NCBI RefSeq assembly: GCF_001573155.1
Contig: NZ_JRWG01000006.1
Location: 62,001-126,000 of the forward strand
Direction: 5' to 3'
DNA: 64,000 nucleotides
DNA from: Aequorivita aquimaris
GTDB lineage: Bacteria > Bacteroidota > Bacteroidia > Flavobacteriales > Flavobacteriaceae
The notes under the pieces are model-generated. The model saw only the letters and a program-made list of their open reading frames with translations. It had not been told where the DNA came from and made no database searches. The translations under genes were made by a program, and so were the position numbers. This document shows, in pieces, positions 8,585 through 17,321 of this stretch (its first letter is position 1; the number at the start of each line of letters is the position of its first letter).

Positions 8585-9996
8585 TCTTCGTCAATTATAA
8601 TGTTAAACCCTAATTGCAAAGATACACTTTTTGCTTTTGCTAAATTGCCATACCTTATAAGATTGTCAGCAGCGAGATAAAAGTTAAGTTTACCAATGTC
8701 AGTAGAAACCCCTAACCCAACATTTGAAAACGAATATGAATCTACTGTATATGTTGCTTTTGCAGATAAATAGTCAGTAATTCTTCTGTGATAGAACAAG
8801 GTTCCTGCCATTTGGGCTCCTTTGGGTCTAAACATAGCGTAAAATTGCAAACCTACATTTTGCTTGTGAAGCTTTCCTCCACCCATATTTAAACAATCAC
8901 AATCGCCCGCGCTATTGAATCTTCCAAAACCGAAACTTAGCCCAGCATTCAATTTTGTAGGACGAAACTGTGTATATGAATTATGAAGCGTATCAATAGG
9001 AATTTCACGTTCTATTTCATCTTCGAGGTCATCATAATACGGAAGTGTGGAATCTCCTTCATTAAGCGGTGGAAAAATTAAGTTAATCCCGTCCAAAGTA
9101 TAAGTTCCATGCGCCCGATAGCTTTCCACATCCTTTGAGTGAAAAATTGCTCCCACATCAAGCGCACTGGCAGAAAGTGTTAATGCTTCGTTGATATCAT
9201 AAGTAAAACCCAGGTCCACCCCTACTCCAATATTTCCTCCAAAAAAGGCGCGGCCCAAGATTTCACTGGTTACTTGTGATGCACCATCTAAATCCCTCAA
9301 GGACGCGTAGCCCGAAGTTTGAACACTAACATCAGCATCCTGAACAATGTGCTCGTAAATATTTTCTGAATCGTTATCTCCCAATCGGGTCACAAAACTT
9401 CCGGTATTGTTTACACTTCGGTAGCTGAACATACTCGAATACAGCTTCAATCGCCCACCCACGGTTAGTTTATCACTGATTTGTTTATTCAACCCAAAAT
9501 GATATACTGTCATAAAATCGCCTGTAGTGCTTATTTCCCCCAAATCAAATGGATAATCCAGATAATCCCGGTTTCCTTCCCAAGCGAGTACGGCCAAATC
9601 TTTCGGAAAATAGACTATAAAGTCAAATTCCTGGTAAATTCCGCCAGAAAAATAGATATCATTTTTTGCTCGCCAACCGAAATTGATAAGTTCCAATTGC
9701 TGGGTAGCGGTAAAGAAATCGGTATGTTTCATTTTAAATAACTGCCGCGTAATACGGTCGTTGATATTGTCATTGCCATCCTTAAAAATATCATAAGCAG
9801 AAACGCCCGACGAACCGCCATTGAAATGGATTTGTGATAAAAAAGGAATTCCGTAATGTTTCTTTTGGGTAACCTCGCTACCGGGATTCAACATCAGTGA
9901 TTGGGGAATGTCGTCAAAACCGTAGAGTATTTGCTTATTTTGGGAAAAAGCAAATAATCCCACGAGGGAAAATATGTAGGTAAATAAATTTCGCAT
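8581..9996 (-). CDS. DUF5723-family outer-membrane beta-barrel protein
   Basis: 471-aa secreted protein with an N-terminal signal (MRNLFTYIFSLVGLFAFS). Its alternating beta-strand pattern and the opening ILYGFDDIPQSLMLNPG are typical of DUF5723 proteins, a Bacteroidota family related to PorP/SprF or OmpP1-type barrels. A DCDCLN segment near residue 370 holds two Cys. The function of the family is unknown to me. It lies 4 bp after a lipoprotein gene and overlaps the next secreted gene by 4 bp, forming an envelope trio. Confidence 0.8.
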   Translation of the reverse strand: MRNLFTYIFSLVGLFAFSQNKQILYGFDDIPQSLMLNPGSEVTQKKHYGIPFLSQIHFNGGSSGVSAYDIFKDGNDNINDRITRQLFKMKHTDFFTATQQLELINFGWRAKNDIYFSGGIYQEFDFIVYFPKDLAVLAWEGNRDYLDYPFDLGEISTTGDFMTVYHFGLNKQISDKLTVGGRLKLYSSMFSYRSVNNTGSFVTRLGDNDSENIYEHIVQDADVSVQTSGYASLRDLDGASQVTSEILGRAFFGGNIGVGVDLGFTYDINEALTLSASALDVGAIFHSKDVESYRAHGTYTLDGINLIFPPLNEGDSTLPYYDDLEDEIEREIPIDTLHNSYTQFRPTKLNAGLSFGFGRFNSAGDCDCLNMGGGKLHKQNVGLQFYAMFRPKGAQMAGTLFYHRRITDYLSAKATYTVDSYSFSNVGLGVSTDIGKLNFYLAADNLIRYGNLAKAKSVSLQLGFNIIIDEE

Positions 9997-10000
9997 GGTA

Positions 10001-10546
10001 TTAGTATTCCAAAAAGTAGGTTGTTTTGGATTTTAAATTTAAAATGCCTTCCAAATTTTCTTCGGAAGAGGCTATGGTTACGGAAACCACAACCTTATTG
10101 GCCTGAGTAAGGCGAAGAATATCATCCCCCTCAACGTTTTCAATATATTCGGTAATCACGGGAGCCGTGGGCAAGCCTTCAGAAACAGAGGTTCCCGCCA
10201 CATAGGTTGTATCGTTTGCTTCATTTAAAAACTGAAAATCTACTTGGAAATTTCTGGGAATACCGTTCGTGAACTTAAAATAGAACTCCGCACGCTTTAA
10301 GCTTTCCTGAAGGGTACTATCATCCAGGAATTTAATTTCGGTAGTGTCTGTAACGGTAAGTACGGGGTTTGAATTTATAGTGTCATAAAACTGTCTGGCG
10401 TCTAAATTGAAATATATTAAGTCCAATTCAACCACTGGGGTAAGGGCAATATCTTCGGCTTGGTCAAAATCAGTATCCTTTATGCAGGCCGTTAAAAATA
10501 GGCAAGCACAGACCATAATTATGGAACGGGATAGGGTTTTATTCAT
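10001..10546 (-). CDS. lipoprotein of unknown function
   Basis: 181-aa predicted lipoprotein: basic N-terminus, hydrophobic stretch and lipobox LTAC with Cys21. The mature region begins with an acidic spacer (IKDTDFDQAEDI) and continues as a beta-rich domain, ...VELDLIYFNLD..., ...YFKFTNGIPRNFQVDFQFLNE. I do not recognise a family. It stands 4 bp upstream of the DUF5723 barrel gene, so an outer-membrane lipoprotein partner of that barrel is a reasonable inference. Confidence 0.72.
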   Translation of the reverse strand: MNKTLSRSIIMVCACLFLTACIKDTDFDQAEDIALTPVVELDLIYFNLDARQFYDTINSNPVLTVTDTTEIKFLDDSTLQESLKRAEFYFKFTNGIPRNFQVDFQFLNEANDTTYVAGTSVSEGLPTAPVITEYIENVEGDDILRLTQANKVVVSVTIASSEENLEGILNLKSKTTYFLEY

Positions 10547-10596
10547 ATGTGGGGATAATTTACCTGTTGTTAACGCACTTTTATGCAGGATTATTA

Positions 10597-11286
10597 CTAC
10601 AAATGCTTTTTAATTTCAGAAAGTTCGCTAATGGCAAAATGTGGTGCCGTAACCATTTCATTGCGATAATTAAAAAACAAAGTATGCATTCCCGCTTTTT
10701 GGGCCCCAATAATATCTGCTTCCAAGCTGTCGCCAATCATAACACTCTGTGTTGATGCAACCGAAGCTTTCATTAGGGCAGTTTCAAATATAACAGGATG
10801 GGGCTTCTTTAACCCTACCTCTTCCGAAGTGGTTACCGTACTGAAATATTTTTTTATACCACTGTTGTGAAGTTTAAGATGCTGTACTTCCTCAAACCCA
10901 TTGGTGATGATATGAAGTCTATAATTGGCCGAAAGATAATCGAGAATGTCAACGGCCCCGGTAAATAGATGGTTGTCGATGGGCAATTCTTCAATATAGC
11001 AATGGGCGAGCGAATCGATCGTTTCCAATGGAAATTTCAATTTGAAACAATCGAAGGTTTCCGTCAATCGGCCCCGACGAAGTTGTTCCTTGCTTACGCG
11101 GTCCTCGCGATATTTTTTCCAATAATCGAGGTTTATGGGTTCATATACCCTTAAAAATTCGGCTAAGGGCAATTCAATTTTATGTTTTCTGAAAACCCTT
11201 TCAAACGCCAAACCTGAGTTTTTATCAAAATCCCAAAGGGTGTGGTCCAAATCGAAAAAGACATCCGTTATTCCATTATTCTGCAT
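10597..11286 (-). CDS. yjjG: YjjG-family noncanonical pyrimidine nucleotidase (HAD superfamily)
   Basis: Haloacid-dehalogenase-type phosphatase, 229 aa, best matched to the YjjG group. That group removes phosphate from non-canonical pyrimidine nucleotides such as 5-substituted dUMP. Motif I is DLDHT (nucleophile Asp12, Asp14). Motif II is HIITNGFEEVQ, where the Asn-Gly pair is typical for the group. Motif III Lys is in GLKKPHPVIFE and motif IV is GDSLEADIIGA. The helical cap contains the WKKYREDRVSKEQLRRGRL segment. Its start overlaps the upstream deacetylase-like gene by 11 bp. Confidence 0.88.
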   Translation of the reverse strand: MQNNGITDVFFDLDHTLWDFDKNSGLAFERVFRKHKIELPLAEFLRVYEPINLDYWKKYREDRVSKEQLRRGRLTETFDCFKLKFPLETIDSLAHCYIEELPIDNHLFTGAVDILDYLSANYRLHIITNGFEEVQHLKLHNSGIKKYFSTVTTSEEVGLKKPHPVIFETALMKASVASTQSVMIGDSLEADIIGAQKAGMHTLFFNYRNEMVTAPHFAISELSEIKKHL

Positions 11287-12571
11287 ATTCCTGTAATTTT
11301 TCAGCTAAAATCTTGCGCCAAACTTTGTTGTTTTCCTCGGAAGAAAAATCGCTGTTTGAAAAAATCATCGTAAAAGTTCCATTCACCTTTTCAACTGCCG
11401 CGAGGGTATTGTTAACCGTTTTTTCGATATCCGATGCATATTTCTTCTGAAATGCCAAAGTTGTCATTGCTATGGGATGCACAACCAGGGGCGTTTTTAT
11501 CTCATAATCCAAATCATAAAAAAGAAACGGGGTGCAGGTTCCGGCGCGAAAGCCCACAGTGTCCCGGAATACCATCGTAAAATCCCGCTTTACCTCCAAC
11601 TCTACCAAATGCCGATAAATATCGGGCAAGTTTACCAAAAATTCCGAATTCATGGAGCTGCTTAGCGCACGGTTTGTTATTTCCTCCATTCGGCGCTTTT
11701 CGGTTTTTAAAATTTCATAATTGCTCAACGCCCCAAACGAAAAAATAAGCCCTACTTCTTTATAATCCGCCACAAATTTGATGAGCATCTTAAACTTTTG
11801 GCGGTGCGTGTTCATACTCTCGTTAAAGGACAGGGCATTGCCCAATAGAAAGAATACCGTCAAATTAAAATTTCTCCTCGTGGCCTTGTTTATGAGCCAT
11901 TTAAAAGTATCCAGCGGGTCGCGCTTCAAGCCCAAAATAACTTGTGTCCTATTTAATATATTGCGAAATTTTCCGTGGAAAAAACTATCCAAATACCCAA
12001 TAACGGAACGGAATACGCCCTTCTGCTTATACGCATACGGTTGCGAGGCAACAATAACGGGATGGATTGTAATTTTTTTTTCGGGAAATTCCATCTCGGG
12101 AAAGGTTTCCAATAGTTTTGCCTTAAACAAATGCGCCCAAATATCAACAATGGGCTGCTGCAAAAACCCGTGCTTGAACGCCAAGCTCTCCGAAGCCATA
12201 AAACGCCCAACCTCATCCTTTACGTGGGGCAGATACTCCTCATAACGCGTAATCATAAAAAAGCTGGAGGCAAAAATGTCAAAAGGAAGCGCACTATTGT
12301 TGGAGACTGAAAAGAAGCCAAAGGTGTCGCCCCATTTTTTCACCGACACGTCAATCGCCTCAAGCCCTTGCTGCTCCAAGAGCCCATAACTTTGAAAGAA
12401 AAGTTCGTTGCCCAACGGTTTCTTGCCATATGAAATTTTGGGGCCAATGTGCGCAATGAATTCTTCTATTTCAGAAGTAAACGCAACCTCAATCCCCAAG
12501 ATTCGCAGACAAATATGCTTAAAAATATAGGAAATACGGGGAGTGGATTTTTGGGCGTAAATTAACAACAT
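11276..12571 (-). CDS. DUF7033/polysaccharide-deacetylase-like protein
   Basis: 431-aa cytosolic protein. The N-terminal about 90 residues (KSTPRISYIFKHICLRILG...) match the region called DUF7033 in Bacteroidota. The remainder resembles the polysaccharide-deacetylase (NodB) scaffold, with short hydrophobic strands, DPLDTFKWLINKATRRN and a VGFRAGTCTPFLFYDL block near residue 350. The classical metal-binding HxxxH is not obvious, so activity on a polysaccharide is uncertain. There is no signal peptide. It lies 6 bp downstream of radC and overlaps the nucleotidase gene. Confidence 0.75.
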   Translation of the reverse strand: MLLIYAQKSTPRISYIFKHICLRILGIEVAFTSEIEEFIAHIGPKISYGKKPLGNELFFQSYGLLEQQGLEAIDVSVKKWGDTFGFFSVSNNSALPFDIFASSFFMITRYEEYLPHVKDEVGRFMASESLAFKHGFLQQPIVDIWAHLFKAKLLETFPEMEFPEKKITIHPVIVASQPYAYKQKGVFRSVIGYLDSFFHGKFRNILNRTQVILGLKRDPLDTFKWLINKATRRNFNLTVFFLLGNALSFNESMNTHRQKFKMLIKFVADYKEVGLIFSFGALSNYEILKTEKRRMEEITNRALSSSMNSEFLVNLPDIYRHLVELEVKRDFTMVFRDTVGFRAGTCTPFLFYDLDYEIKTPLVVHPIAMTTLAFQKKYASDIEKTVNNTLAAVEKVNGTFTMIFSNSDFSSEENNKVWRKILAEKLQEYAE

Positions 12572-12577
12572 AGCGGG

Positions 12578-13273
12578 TTACAGCATATTTTCATCGGCGA
12601 AGCTAAAGTACGCTTTTTCAGTAATTATAAGGTGATCCAGCACCTTTATGTCCAGACTATCGCCCGCCGTTTTTAGCTTTTTGGTAAGCTGGATGTCTGC
12701 CTGGCTGGGCTTCAACGTGCCCGAGGGATGGTTGTGTGCCAAAATTATACCCACGGCGCCCAACTGCAGCGCATCCTTAAAAGCGAGGCGTACATCTACT
12801 ACCGTCCCCGTAATTCCACCCTTGCTAAGCTGTGCGCTTTTAATGATTTTATTTGAATTGTTTAGATAAAGTATCCAAAACTCCTCGTGCGGAAGTTCGC
12901 CAATTATAGGCTGCACATATTCAAAAACGGAATTGCTGGAAGTAATTTTTTTTCGCTCCAATGCTTCGCCCGTTCTTCTTCTTCGGCCCAGTTCCATTGC
13001 GGCGGCTATGCAAATTGCCTTGGCCTCGCCAATGCCCTTGAACTCCATCAGTTCTGGGATGGAAAGCCTTCCCAATTCACTTAAATTGTTGCTAACTGAA
13101 GCTAAAATACGTTGGCTTAGCGATACTGCACTTTCGTTCCGGCTACCGGAACCAATCAGGATGGCAATCAGTTCGGTATCGCTCAATGCCGTTCGGCCTT
13201 TCAGCAGCAATTTTTCGCGCGGCCGGTCGTCTTCGTTCCAGTTTTTTATGGAAAAGGAGTTGTTTTCTTCCAT
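12578..13273 (-). CDS. radC: RadC-family JAB-domain protein
   Basis: 231-aa member of the RadC/UPF0758 family. The N-terminal half has a helix-hairpin-helix-like region (LIAILIGSGSRNESAVSLSQ, MEFKGIGEAKAICIAAA). The C-terminal JAMM/MPN+ metalloprotease-like domain carries AHNHPSG and the downstream Ser-x-x-Asp (PSQADIQLTKKL), completing the zinc-binding set. Despite its old name, a DNA-repair role is not proven for the family. It is the first gene of the minus-strand cluster that runs to 7793. Confidence 0.93.
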   Translation of the reverse strand: MEENNSFSIKNWNEDDRPREKLLLKGRTALSDTELIAILIGSGSRNESAVSLSQRILASVSNNLSELGRLSIPELMEFKGIGEAKAICIAAAMELGRRRRTGEALERKKITSSNSVFEYVQPIIGELPHEEFWILYLNNSNKIIKSAQLSKGGITGTVVDVRLAFKDALQLGAVGIILAHNHPSGTLKPSQADIQLTKKLKTAGDSLDIKVLDHLIITEKAYFSFADENML

Positions 13274-13399
13274 ACTTTAGCTTTTCACTAAAGATAATAA
13301 TGTATGCCCAAACGGCATAAAAAATTGAAAACAATATTCTTAAATGAAGATTTCATATTTATTGAATAAATTTATATTCGGAACCAAGCAAATTTTTAT

Positions 13400-13840
13400 A
13401 TGAAATCACTTTTTGAAGAAGCCGCATTTTCCGAAATTAACGACAGGATAGATAACCTTTCCGCAAACTCGGAGAAACTTTGGGGCAAGATGAGCGTGGG
13501 CCAAATGTTAAGACATTGTCAGGAACCGCTAAAGGTTACCTTGGGAAAGGGGAAGATAAAAAAGCAGTTTTTTCCGCTTGCCTTTTTATTCAAGAAATCA
13601 TTATATAATGACAAACCGTGGAAGCGAAATCTACCGACGGCAAGCTCATTTAGAGTTTTGGAAGACAAGGATTTTGCAACGGAAAAAGTAGTGCTCAAAA
13701 AATTGATTGCTGAATTTCATACCAAGAAAAACCAAACGCTCTGGGAGCCACACCCTATTTTCGGGAAATTTTCTGCCGAGCAGTGGGGCAAGATGCAGTA
13801 CAAGCATTTGGACCACCATTTACAGCAATTTGGCGTATAG
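13400..13840 (+). CDS. DUF1569-family protein
   Basis: 146-aa cytosolic protein of the DUF1569 group, which belongs to the DinB/YfiT-like four-helix-bundle superfamily. The segments SVGQMLRHCQEPL, PHPIFGKFSAEQWGKMQYKHLDHHLQQFG and KSLYNDKPWKRNLPTA are the usual anchors, and the spaced His residues (His in MLRHC, and LDHH) would bind a metal in DinB-like folds. Function is unknown. It is single and divergent from radC, and a terminator follows its stop. Confidence 0.82.
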   Translation: MKSLFEEAAFSEINDRIDNLSANSEKLWGKMSVGQMLRHCQEPLKVTLGKGKIKKQFFPLAFLFKKSLYNDKPWKRNLPTASSFRVLEDKDFATEKVVLKKLIAEFHTKKNQTLWEPHPIFGKFSAEQWGKMQYKHLDHHLQQFGV

Positions 13841-13845
13841 AATCA

Positions 13846-13867
13846 AGCCTAACAATAGGCTCTTTAT
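13846..13867 (+). terminator. terminator after the DUF1569 gene
   Basis: A 6-bp stem AGCCTA / TAGGCT with loop ACAA is followed by CTTTATT, between two convergent genes. Confidence 0.6.
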
Positions 13868-14223
13868 TGTTCCTTTAGCCAATTTATTGCCTCCTGTCTT
13901 TCGGAAAGCTCAAAACCCTTGACTTTCATCCCTGGGATAATAGCGCCAAAGGCTTCCATGGATTTTTCGAGCCATTCTTTATCTGTCACGATGGCTACGG
14001 CTTTAATGTCCTTCCAGTAATGTAGGTCTGTTTTTAAATCTTCCCACATGGCCTTGACGGTATAATTTAACTCGTCAATTTCGGCAAAAAGCTTTATTTC
14101 GCCGTGCTCCATTTTGTGTTTTTCCATTAATGGATTCAGTTGGTCGTAATCCGTTTCGGTGGTTTTTCCGGAGATTATGATTCCAAGAATATCTGCCGGA
14201 AGACCGTTCACGATGGTAAACAT
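13864..14223 (-). CDS. STAS/SEC14-type (SpoIIAA-like) small protein
   Basis: 119-aa cytosolic protein. Its start MFTIVNGLPADILGIIISGKTTETDYDQL and the later KLFAEIDEL, WKDIKAVAIVTDKEW and MKVKGFELSERQEAINWLKEQ blocks match the SpoIIAA-like (STAS/SEC14) family. These proteins are often produced in response to stress and may bind small hydrophobic ligands. That role is family-level inference only. It appears to be a single gene. Confidence 0.82.
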   Translation of the reverse strand: MFTIVNGLPADILGIIISGKTTETDYDQLNPLMEKHKMEHGEIKLFAEIDELNYTVKAMWEDLKTDLHYWKDIKAVAIVTDKEWLEKSMEAFGAIIPGMKVKGFELSERQEAINWLKEQ

Positions 14224-14473
14224 AATGTATATTTTAAGTTTAACTTTTCTTGAGATTTGAAGTTAAAAATTATTGAGGGCTATCGATATTAAAGATGTAT
14301 TAATTAACACATTTTTAATGTGGGAAAATTTGCTGGAGATTCTTCGTAAACGGTATAGGAAGAGGAAAGAAAGTTTTTTTGGACGAGGTTAGAAATTAAC
14401 CACGAATTGACGAATGGGATTCTCTACGTGCATCCCTAAAAGCTCCTCCCGATAGCTATGGGGATTGAAAATG
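14224..14473. other. non-coding stretch
   Basis: No supported gene lies between the STAS/SEC14-type start and the hairpin before tRNA-Arg. The stretch is AT-rich. The only structure seen is a near-palindrome, CCCGATAGCTATGGGG at 14448-14463, nested inside a looser CATCCC / GGGATTG pair. Short open frames here have no family resemblance. Confidence 0.6.
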
Positions 14474-14525
14474 AAAAGGAAGAAAAAAGTTTCTTGAGCA
14501 AGCTCAAAACTTTTTTCTTCCTTTT
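14474..14525 (-). terminator. long inverted repeat, probable terminator of tRNA-Arg
   Basis: Two perfect 17-nt arms (AAAAGGAAGAAAAAAGT and its complement) flank an inner TTGAG/CTCAA stem. On the minus strand this places a hairpin with a U-rich 3' arm about 10 nt after the tRNA-Arg 3' end. The arms are symmetric, so termination in both directions is possible. Confidence 0.65.
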
Positions 14526-14534
14526 ATTTATTCG

Positions 14535-14608
14535 TGACCGCGGAGGGATTCAAACCCCCAACCCTCAGAGCCGAAATCTGATGCGCTATTCAGTTGCGCC
14601 ACGCGGCC
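14535..14608 (-). tRNA. tRNA-Arg (anticodon TCG)
   Basis: 74 nt on the minus strand. The acceptor stem is GGCCGCG pairing with CGCGGTC (one G-U pair), with discriminator A. The anticodon stem TCAGA / TCTGA encloses the loop TTTCGGC, giving anticodon TCG, which reads CGA. The T arm has GGTTTGAATCC. CCA is not encoded. It lies 79 bp after the yqeY-like gene on the same strand and is followed by a long hairpin. Confidence 0.95.
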
Positions 14609-14645
14609 GTGTTCAATGTTCAAAAATATTTAATTTCGAATCATA

Positions 14646-14691
14646 TTAACCTAATAACCCAATAACTTATTAACCAATAACTAGAAATTAG
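14646..14691. repeat. degenerate AATAAC-word repeat
   Basis: TTAACC, AATAACCC, AATAACTTA, TTAACC and AATAACTAG follow one another between the tRNA and the stop codon of the yqeY-like gene. It belongs to the class of junction repeats described in the findings. Confidence 0.5.
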
Positions 14692-15137
14692 GAAAGTCTC
14701 TTCTTCACTGCGGTGGAAATGGTTTTACCATCGGCTTTGCCCGCTATTTTTGCGGTGGCCAATCCCATTACCTTTCCCATATCGGCCATAGAGGAAGCTC
14801 CCGTTTCAGCGATGATTTCATCCACAATCTTGCCCACCTCATCCTCGCTTAACTGTTGTGGCAAAAACTGCTCTATTACCTTTGCCTGGGCCAATTCCGG
14901 TTCTGCAAGATCCTCGCGCCCCTGTTCCTTATAAATTGCAGCACTGTCCTTACGTTGCTTTACCTGCTTTTGCAGCAATTTTATCTCTTCCTCCTCGGTC
15001 AAATCTGCCTTTGAACCCGTTTCGGTCTGTGCCAGAAGCAGGGCAGATTTCACGGAACGCAATGCCTCCAAAGACTGGGTGTCCTTCGATTTCATCGCGG
15101 TTTTCATTGCATCCATTATCTTTTCCTGTAAGCTCAT
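14688..15137 (-). CDS. GatB/YqeY-domain protein
   Basis: 149-aa cytosolic protein consisting of the YqeY domain, a helical fold shared with the tail of GatB and thought to bind tRNA. Recognisable parts are LQEKIMDAMKTAMKSKD, LRSVKSALLLAQTETG, LLQKQVKQRKDSAAIYKEQGR and the closing KIAGKADGKTISTAVKKRL. Stand-alone YqeY proteins have no firmly known role. The gene follows ftsZ after a terminator, an arrangement I regard as common in this family. Confidence 0.9.
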   Translation of the reverse strand: MSLQEKIMDAMKTAMKSKDTQSLEALRSVKSALLLAQTETGSKADLTEEEEIKLLQKQVKQRKDSAAIYKEQGREDLAEPELAQAKVIEQFLPQQLSEDEVGKIVDEIIAETGASSMADMGKVMGLATAKIAGKADGKTISTAVKKRLS

Positions 15138-15224
15138 TCCTTTGTTTTTAATAGCGTACGAAGATACTTAATTCAGCCGAAATGCGAAAAACTATTGCAA
15201 GTTTTATAAGATGAAAATACGCAT

Positions 15225-15258
15225 AAAAAAGCCCAAACTCAATTAAGAAATTCGGGCT
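15225..15258 (-). terminator. terminator after ftsZ
   Basis: On the minus strand the stem AGCCCGAA / TTTGGGCT (one G-U pair) is followed by a T6 run. It sits 27 bp after the ftsZ stop and ends the division cluster. Confidence 0.85.
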
Positions 15259-15284
15259 TCTGCTTTAAGTGAAAAAAATATCAC

Positions 15285-17258
15285 TTAGTCAACATTGTCG
15301 TGCAAAAACGAATTGTTCTTGCGCAATTCAATCTCATCATCTTCAGTATTTACCGAGGTTCTGGAGATGTTGGGTTCGTTTTTTGTTTCGTTAAGATCAA
15401 TTCCCATACGCTTGTAGGCAGGTTGTTTTTCAATCTCATCGATTCGCGAAGGACTGTTTTTAAATTTATAATTGAACTCTTTCATTTTCCGTTTGCGCTC
15501 CTCGGTACGCTCGCTCAATATTTTGGAGATGGGCGAATTCATGGGGTCCTCCTCAATTTGGGTTTCTACCTCCTTCGCATTGGGCTCTGCAACTGTTCTT
15601 TTTTCAAAAACAATTTCTTCGTCCTCTATTTCCTCCGCAACCAATTTTGAGGGTTTGGCGCTGTTCAGCCGATTCTCAACTTCTTGATAATCGTCCAGAC
15701 TGTAACGCTTTATTCCTTCACCCGAAACTTCTGTAATGGGAATAACTTCTATGTGATCCTGTACCTCGATTTCGCCCAGATCAAAGAAAACCGTTTCATC
15801 CTTGTCTTTCTTTTCGGGTTTTTTGGGGGCCGAATTGATAGGGAGATCAAACATCAATATTTGGTCATCGTTCTCTTCGGAAGTTGGGGTAGCGATATTC
15901 GAATCTTTTTCGGCTTCCTTATTGGGCGCCTCAACAATTACGAATTCGTTCACGTTCATTTTATTTACCTCGACTTGGTTGAATTCCTCTATATTTCCAA
16001 CTTTGACTTCTTCATAGGAAACGTTTAGGTTTTTCAATAATTCCGAAGTTTTGATATAACCGTCAAAAGGAAGTTTTTCTTCTATTTCGGCATCGTCAAA
16101 AAGTGTGTGCTTTACAACCGGAGCCTGCGCTTTCGGTTGTTGGCCCAAGGGCTTTTCCGGCAATTTTACCGTACTTGCAGTAGCCTTTGGGGTTAGGTCG
16201 TGCTCGGCCTTTTGTTCGTCTTCCAGGGTGTGGATTATCTTTTTGGTTTCGGTATTTACTATTTCATTCTGTTGCTCCACGTTAAAACCTGTGGCAATCA
16301 CGGTAATAGCGATGGAACCTTCAAGGCTTTCTTCTTCGCCCACACCCATAATGATGTTTGCGCTATGACCGGCTTCATTCTGAATATGGTCACTTATTTC
16401 GCCAATTTCATCTATGGTAATTTCATCTGTTCCAGAAACGATAAGCAGCAATACGTTTTTGGCACCTTTTATTTTATTGTCGTTTAGCAAAGGCGAATCC
16501 AATGCCTTACCGATGGCTTCTTTGGCCCTGTTGGCGCCAGAAGCGGTAGCGCTTCCCATAATGGCGGTCCCGCTATTGGCAAGTACGGTCTTTGCATCGC
16601 GAAGGTCAATGTTTTGGGTGTAGTGGTGCGTAATTACTTCGGCAATACCACGAGCAGCGGTGGCCAAAACCTCATCAGCTTTTGAGAAGCCTGCCTTAAA
16701 ACCGAGGTTTCCATAGACTTCGCGCAATTTATTGTTGTTGATAACCACTAACGAATCCACATTTTGGCGCAGTTTTTCAACACCAATCTGTGCTTGGTCG
16801 TTTCGGGTTTTTCCTTCAAATTGGAATGGAATGGTTACAATACCAACCGTTAAAATATCCATATCCTTGGCCATTTTGGCAATAATTGGCGCAGCACCGG
16901 TACCTGTGCCACCGCCCATTCCGGCCGTGATAAAGATCATTTTTGTATTGGTGGTAAGCATATTGCGGATTTCTTCCATACTTTCCACGGCAGACTGCTC
17001 CCCTACTTTAGGGTTGGCACCAGCTCCCAGGCCTTCGGTGAGGGAAACCCCCAATTGGATTTTGATTGGCACCGGACTGTTCTCCAAAGCCTGTGCATCT
17101 GTGTTGCATATTACAAAGTCAACTCCCTTTATGCCCTGGCTGAACATATGGTTAATGGCGTTACTTCCTCCGCCACCCACGCCAATAACCTTAATCACAT
17201 TGGATTGGTTCTTTGGCAGATCGAAGGAAATGTTGTCAAATTCTGTTTTGCTGCTCAT
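15285..17258 (-). CDS. ftsZ: cell division protein FtsZ with very long C-terminal tail
   Basis: Tubulin-like GTPase that forms the division ring. Of 657 residues, the first about 330 are the GTPase core. The nucleotide-binding GVGGGGSNAINHM is near residue 26, the tubulin signature GGGTGTGAAP near 114, and the T7-loop catalytic region ends in NNNKLREVYG onward. The rest is an unusually long acidic and Glu/Lys/Pro-rich tail of about 300 residues. It includes a basic Arg/Lys-rich patch (SERTEERKRKMKEFNYKFKN) and a conserved-looking end (RKNNSFLHDNVD) that should bind FtsA. It lies 63 bp after ftsA. A terminator follows. Confidence 0.98.
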   Translation of the reverse strand: MSSKTEFDNISFDLPKNQSNVIKVIGVGGGGSNAINHMFSQGIKGVDFVICNTDAQALENSPVPIKIQLGVSLTEGLGAGANPKVGEQSAVESMEEIRNMLTTNTKMIFITAGMGGGTGTGAAPIIAKMAKDMDILTVGIVTIPFQFEGKTRNDQAQIGVEKLRQNVDSLVVINNNKLREVYGNLGFKAGFSKADEVLATAARGIAEVITHHYTQNIDLRDAKTVLANSGTAIMGSATASGANRAKEAIGKALDSPLLNDNKIKGAKNVLLLIVSGTDEITIDEIGEISDHIQNEAGHSANIIMGVGEEESLEGSIAITVIATGFNVEQQNEIVNTETKKIIHTLEDEQKAEHDLTPKATASTVKLPEKPLGQQPKAQAPVVKHTLFDDAEIEEKLPFDGYIKTSELLKNLNVSYEEVKVGNIEEFNQVEVNKMNVNEFVIVEAPNKEAEKDSNIATPTSEENDDQILMFDLPINSAPKKPEKKDKDETVFFDLGEIEVQDHIEVIPITEVSGEGIKRYSLDDYQEVENRLNSAKPSKLVAEEIEDEEIVFEKRTVAEPNAKEVETQIEEDPMNSPISKILSERTEERKRKMKEFNYKFKNSPSRIDEIEKQPAYKRMGIDLNETKNEPNISRTSVNTEDDEIELRKNNSFLHDNVD

Positions 17259-17321
17259 GTCTTTTATTTTTTATTACAATTTTTTATTGCCTATTTTTAC
17301 TTTCTACCGCTACTAAACACT

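Noticed and set aside
14458-14649. 63-codon plus-strand frame over tRNA-Arg
   Set aside because: It crosses the tRNA and its hairpin and has no family resemblance.
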